From: Acanthamoeba sp. SK_2022b
Lineage: Eukaryota > Discosea > Longamoebia > Acanthamoebidae
Assembly (NCBI GenBank): GCA_027943245.1
Contig: JANDJZ010000734.1
Span: 1-23,524, forward strand
DNA length: 23,524 nucleotides
Direction of reading: 5' to 3'
Positions 19,530 to 23,524 of the stretch are shown piece by piece. A model generated the notes under the pieces. That model was not told where the DNA came from. It saw only the letters and a program-made list of their open reading frames with translations, and ran no database searches. Positions within the stretch are counted from its first letter, which is position 1, and each line of letters opens with the position of its first letter. The translations under genes and the position numbers were made by a program.

Positions 19530-20526
19530 GACAAATACCTCGGCAGGCAGCTCGGCGACGAGCAGGAGGTCCTTGATCCAGCTCTCGTCCCCGCTCTCCT
19601 CCTCCGTGTAGAACACGCGGTACTTGGGCACCTTCCACGCCGGCGGCGGCACCGGCTTGTCCTCGCCCGACGGCCGAGGAGCAGCAGCGCCGTTCGACTC
19701 CTTGTCCGCCGCCGCCGACGCCGCCGGCTTCTGCTCTGTTTGCTGCTGCTGCTGCTGTGGCGTGTCCTGGTTGGCGCTGTTATCCTGCGCCTTGTTCTTC
19801 TTTGCGTTTCGTCGTCTCTGGCTTTTGCTTTGCTGGGGGGCCTGCTGCTGTTGCTGTTGCTGCGGCTGCGAGGACTCCTGCCGGGGCAGCGAAAGCTGTT
19901 GGGGCTGGTGCAGCAGCTGCTGCTCCTGCCTCGCGATCTGCTCGGGCGTGTAGACCCGCTGGAAGAACAGCATGTACGCGTTCTGCTTCATCACGATGGC
20001 GCTGTTGACCTCCACCACCTGATCCACCACCACCACCACCACCACCACCACCGCACCGACGATGACGATGACGATGATGATGACGTTTAGCAGAAGCCAG
20101 CGAGAGGGCCGCCTGTTGTGGTGGGCGCGCGGCACCTGGTCGTCGTCGAAGAGGTGCCAGAGGCCATTCGATTTGATGAACGAGACGTAGTGTCCGCTGA
20201 ACATGGTGCGCCCATAGTGCACGATCGTGCCGTACAGTTCGTAGAGCACGCCTCCCTCCTCCTGCACACGCATGCAACTGTTTAAACACGGTGGTGGTGG
20301 TGGTGGTGGTGGTGGTGGTGGTGGTGGTGGTGGTGTACCTTCTTGTCCTCGCTCATGACTTTGGCGATGTCGAGGCGTTCGCGGAAGGTGACGGTCTTGT
20401 TGATCTTGCCGCCGCCGCTCATGATGTCGAACCGCTTGAGCTGCACCATCAGCACGGGCGGCGCTCGATCCACCGTCAACTGCTTCTGAGCCGTCACCAC
20501 CTTGTTGCACCTGCGTTTCGTGCGCG

Positions 20527-20559
<33 letters not shown>

Positions 20560-22261
20560 GAGACCACACACGAGCGAGAGAGAGGTTCAGCGCCACTGTG
20601 CGACTTGTGCGCGTGGTGTGAGGGCACAGACACCTTCCACATTTGTAGCCGGTGGCGAGGTCAAAGTGTTCGATGGCGGTGTAGCTGTTGAGGGCCTCCT
20701 CGAGCGACGAACCGGCCGACAGCTCCAGGTTGAGGTCCAGGAAGGGCTCGTAGTTGGTCACGACCGCCGAGCACTCCCCACACCGCACCCTGCGCGCCAC
20801 CGCCACCAACGATTGGGGGGGGGGGGTGGAGGACCGCCCTCTCCCTCATGAGTTCTCTCCGCGCTGCACGCGTCTACCGCATGCTCCCCCCCCTCCCCTC
20901 TCCCCGCCCGTGTGTTTGTGTGGGCCACACCTGCTGCGAGAGCGACCTGCGGAGAGGAAGCGAGACCCTGATGAGCTGTGTGTGTGTGGTAGTGACGAGT
21001 GGAGGGGGGGGGCGTGCCGCCAAAGAGCTGGTAGACGAGGCTGGTCTCCTCGAACGCGGGGCTGAGGCTGGACGCGTTGGGGTGCTGCGCGCGGTAGTTT
21101 TGCAGGATGCTGGCCTGCATGCCCATCAGGATGCCGCTCGCAAACTCCTGGACCGCGCCACACGCACGACAGGGCAACGGAGACAGAGGAATACGACGAC
21201 CTGTGAGCGCGATCGATGTCCCATCTACGCCCGGGAAGGGCCGGCCATATAGTGCGCTAGCGTACATGGGCGTCCTCCTGAGCGTATGGTCGAAAATCAC
21301 CGATTTCTAGCAAAAATTATTAGTAAATTATTAGTAAATAAAAATTCGTTTCATTGTGTTCGAAAGCACATAAACATGCACGCACACATGAGTTAGGATA
21401 GCAACCAAGAAGGGACAGCGAGGATCGGCGTACGTTGCAGGTGGAGGAAGATGGAAGCGGGGAAAAACTCTCTCTTGAGCTGAAACAGCTTCTTGGTGTG
21501 TTCTTCCAGCGTGCACAGCATGCAGAACCCATGCGCCCTCACCTTGCCTGCTCACGAATTAATTATTCCCACCAGGCAGACGATAAATAAATAAATAAAT
21601 AAAAATAAATAAAAATAATGGCCGGGAGATGCAGGCCGTGAAATGATTGGGTGAACGAGTGTCGACCAGCTGCGTACAGGAACGAGAGTGCTCGCTCGAG
21701 GCGAGGTAGGCCCGGAGCGGAGCCGTGTGCGAGAAGCATTGCAGCACGGAGCTGATGTAGCACGTGTTGCCGCGGTTCACCAGGCCCACGCCCAGCTCGA
21801 GCGGCCGGGCCAGCAGCAGATCGCTCACTGGTTGCACGGCGCGTCAGGTGTCACGTTCGTGGCGGCGGTGAAGAGGCGGGGGCGTGACGCACACTGCGAG
21901 GGCGAGAAGAGCGATGGCGCGGCATTGCTGGCGGCATCGGTCGACTTCTTGAGGGACCGCGGTGCCTGTGTTGCCGGCTGGCGGGGCGGCGGGGCGGCAG
22001 AGGTGGCGATGTACTCCTTCTGGGCGCTGCTGAGAACCCCGCACTGGCCCTTGTGGCCGCTCACCCAATGCTGATACCCCCATTGAGAATTAAAAATTGA
22101 GAATAATTATTACAAAAATTAAAATAATAAATTGATGTATGGGATCCGGAGGGCACCTCTTTTTGGCACTGCGGAGAGCAATAGTACACGGCCTTGCAGC
22201 GTGAACACCGCAGGGTGCCGCGCTGGGCGCATCGGACACACGTTTCCACAGGATAACTCAT
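18513..22261 (-). CDS. MYND-USP-CS-SEC-C ubiquitin-specific protease, 14 exons
   Basis: A deubiquitinating cysteine protease. Exons in transcript order: 22261-22157, 22070-21893, 21827-21678, 21547-21434, 21306-21266, 21147-21018 (or to 20997), 20946-20931, 20789-20634, 20510-20339, 20261-20136, 20018-19539, 19407-19312, 19251-19006, 18941-18513; about 812 residues. Residues 8-45 form a MYND zinc finger (C8, C11, C19, C22, C28, C32, H41, C45). The USP domain has Cys117 (NRGNTCYISSVLQC), FRPYAQEDAHEF, zinc-ribbon pairs VRCGEC and YKCGRC, LKRF, His378 (FSGHYVSF), the FDDD aspartates, and NAYMLFFQR. It looks closest to the USP36/42 and plant UBP15-19 group. A Gln-rich linker follows, then a PIH1/CS-like domain (WIKDLLLVAELPAE to VPHLQLPFEVD) and a C-terminal SEC-C motif, DPCPCNSGRKFKQCHG. 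Exon phases sum exactly. The CS entry exon (19251) is the weakest join. Confidence 0.92.
19475..19528. repeat. (GT)n microsatellite in a USP intron
   Basis: An uninterrupted GT run (CA on the transcript) begins ten bases inside the donor of intron 19408-19538. Confidence 0.9.
20023..20052. repeat. (CCA)n repeat in a USP intron
   Basis: The minus-strand transcript carries GTG/TGG units directly before the acceptor of the intron 20019-20135. Codons do not extend into it, because exon 11 begins at 20018. Confidence 0.8.
20290..20335. repeat. (GGT)n repeat in a USP intron
   Basis: Uninterrupted GGT units (CCA on the transcript) follow directly after the GTAC donor of intron 20262-20338. Confidence 0.9.
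20530..20559. repeat. (CA)n microsatellite in a USP intron
   Basis: A short CA run lies within intron 20511-20633 of the USP gene. Confidence 0.85.
20931..20946 (-). other. 16-nt microexon of the USP gene
   Basis: GTCGCTCTCGCAGCAG on the minus strand is flanked by CCGCAG upstream and GTGTGG downstream. It joins the preceding exon (phase 1) to the next (phase 2) and restores FGG-RSRSR-VRCGEC, matching in length and content the FGGxxRSRVKCxxC segment of USP36-type enzymes. Confidence 0.75.
21583..21617. repeat. (AAAT)n repeat in a USP intron
   Basis: TAAA/AAAT units (ATTT on the transcript) lie in intron 21548-21677, between GC-rich exons. Confidence 0.85.
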
Positions 22262-22398
22262 CTTTCCGCTTTGCAGAAGTTTATGTTTGATTTTAATTTT
22301 CTATTCGAAACAGCGCAGAAAGAAAACTATCGAGAAACTTATTTTCTCGGAAAGGCCCAACCTGCTCTGGTCGACCGCAACGAAAACAAACTAGAAAG
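22262..22398. promoter_or_regulatory. Short divergent intergenic region between the USP and EH genes
   Basis: Only 137 bp separate the two ATGs (22261 minus, 22399 plus). The stretch is AT-rich compared with the coding flanks (TTTAATTTTCTATTCG near 22292) and must serve both 5' leaders and promoters. No specific element is recognised. Confidence 0.45.
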
Positions 22399-23113
22399 AT
22401 GAGCACAGGGGGCTTGGTCTCGCTGAACGGACCCGAGAGGGCCCGCTACGAGGCGCTCTTTGCTACCGCCGATGGCGACAAAGACGGCGTCATCGGACCC
22501 ACCGACGCCGCGTGGTTCCTCACCCTCGGTCTGGACAAGGCGACATTGAGCGAGGTAACCCCCCATCAGGATCAAAGCATCCATGCACCCACGCGTCCCG
22601 TGTCCAGCGCCCCAGGGGCCTGGCAATCTTTCGTGAATGGTGCTAAATCGATCGATACCTACGTGTCCCCACTACCATGCCGTGAAAGGTGTGGCGCCTG
22701 TCCGATGGCGAGAGGCGAGGCTTCCTATCCAAGGAAGAGTTCTTCCTAGCGCTACGTCTTGTGGCTCTGGCTCGCCTCTCCCGGCCCCTCTCCATCCAAG
22801 ACGCATCTCCCCTCAACGCACCCCGTACGTGTACTTTTTATTCAGTAAAATTATTTTATTTATTTTTATTTATTTATTTTTATCTGACGTGCGCATGATA
22901 GAGTTCGGCGCGCAGCCGACGAACCCGCACCAGCCGCCGTCTCCCGCTCTCTCGGGCGGTGCCCCCACGCCGCCGCTCTCGCAGGGCGCCCGGCTGGACT
23001 CGATGGCCTCGGCCACAGACGTGCGCTCTCCTCCCCGCTCTCGTTGTGGCGAGAGGCCTCGGAGGACAGAGCTCGATCTCATGGACCGTCTGCCATGTGT
23101 GCCGTGCGCGCGC

Positions 23114-23167
<54 letters not shown>

Positions 23168-23412
23168 ATTGTTTGCGTGGCTGTGCTGCCCTGAGCTCAG
23201 GAGTGGAGCATCACGCCGACGGAGCGCACCAAGTTCGCCGAGATCTTTGAGAAGGCCGACGACGACAAGGACGGCTTCGTGACCGGCCCGCAGGCGCGCC
23301 AGCTCTTCTCCCGCTCGGGCCTCGACATGGAGGACCTCGGCCGCATCTGGTTCGTCGTCGCCACCGCCGCCACCGCTTCTCGATTGGCCGACGTTCTCAC
23401 GCGCGCATTTGT

Positions 23413-23477
<65 letters not shown>

Positions 23478-23524
23478 GTGTGTGTGTCGTGTGTGTGTGT
23501 GTCGTGTGTGTGTGTGTGTGTGTG
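22399..23524 (+). CDS. EH-domain protein (EPS15-like), 5' part only
   Basis: Scaffold proteins of this type bind NPF-containing partners in clathrin-mediated endocytosis. Exons visible: 22399-22554, 22689-22824, 22902-23020, 23201-23349. The last intron begins at 23350 and runs past the window edge, so the gene is incomplete. The first EH domain spans exons 1-2: an EF-hand loop DGDKDGVIG, then VWRLSDGERRGFLSKEEFFLALRLV split into its usual helices. A Pro-rich linker (QPTNPHQPPSPAL) follows. A second EH domain starts at EWSITPTERTKF with loop DDDKDGFVTG and ends at GRIW, where the family continues into the next exon. Tandem EH domains at the N-terminus match EPS15, Ede1 and Pan1; the downstream coiled-coil region would lie outside. 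Confidence 0.92.
23105..23166. repeat. (CG)n followed by (TG)n in an EH-gene intron
   Basis: A CG run changes directly into a TG run within intron 23021-23200, a pattern consistent with CpG decay extending a dinucleotide tract. Confidence 0.85.
23415..23524. repeat. (GT)n microsatellite at the window edge, in an EH-gene intron
   Basis: A GT tract of at least 110 bases, with a few TCGT interruptions near 23476-23506, runs to the end of the window. The window end may therefore be an assembly break at a repeat. Confidence 0.85.

Noticed and set aside
19260..20642. Minus-strand open frame of 460 codons as a single exon
   Set aside because: Part of it is real USP exon, but it runs through CA and CCA repeats. 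Conserved USP and CS motifs require introns at 19408-19538, 20019-20135 and 20262-20338.
1..23524. Transposon, prophage, CRISPR or bacterial operon
   Set aside because: I saw no transposase, integrase, terminal repeats, repeat-spacer array or ribosome-binding-site-linked gene strings; the genes are spliced eukaryotic genes.

Overview
The window looks like a compact, GC-rich protist nuclear genome. It is packed with intron-dense genes on both strands: I placed about 74 spliceosomal introns, mostly 30-200 nt. Intergenic gaps are often only 100-200 bp. Nearly half of the introns start with GTAC. Simple repeats and AT-rich tracts sit almost only in introns and gaps. Gene content (a G-protein alpha subunit, a PH-RhoGAP, an EH-domain protein, a peroxisomal Deg/TYSND1 protease) and base composition suggest a free-living amoebozoan, most like Acanthamoeba. 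That assignment is inference. All gene models below were assembled by hand from reading frames, splice dinucleotides and family motifs.

Layout: 1-494 intergenic; 495-1528 (+) four-helix membrane protein of unknown family; 1687-4049 (-) beta-ureidopropionase; 4205-7198 (+) TYSND1/DEG15-type peroxisomal serine protease, divergent from the previous gene; 7247-7323 (-) tRNA-like gene with an abnormal anticodon loop; 7763-8248 (-) small acidic protein with a nuclear-localisation-like motif; 8742-10502 (-) G-alpha subunit; 10679-11905 (-) 6-phosphogluconolactonase; 12105-12733 (+) secreted Cys/Trp-rich orphan with a 29-nt intron; 12919-14423 (+) CBS-domain protein with a His-rich N-terminus; 14545-18219 (-) PH-RhoGAP protein; 18513-22261 (-) MYND-USP-CS-SEC-C deubiquitinase; 22399 to window end (+) EH-domain (EPS15-like) protein, incomplete at the edge.

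This is ordinary eukaryotic housekeeping and signalling sequence, not an operon or a mobile island. The genes cover pyrimidine catabolism (UPB1), the oxidative pentose phosphate pathway (6PGL), peroxisomal protein maturation (TYSND1-like), receptor and Rho signalling (G-alpha, RhoGAP), endocytosis (EH) and ubiquitin removal (USP). Neighbours share no evident pathway, although three pairs are divergent with gaps of 137-199 bp and may share promoters. The most unusual items are the USP domain order (N-terminal MYND, C-terminal PIH1-like CS and SEC-C motif), a 16-nt microexon in that gene, apparent GC-AG introns in the RhoGAP gene, the 29-nt intron, and the odd tRNA-like gene.
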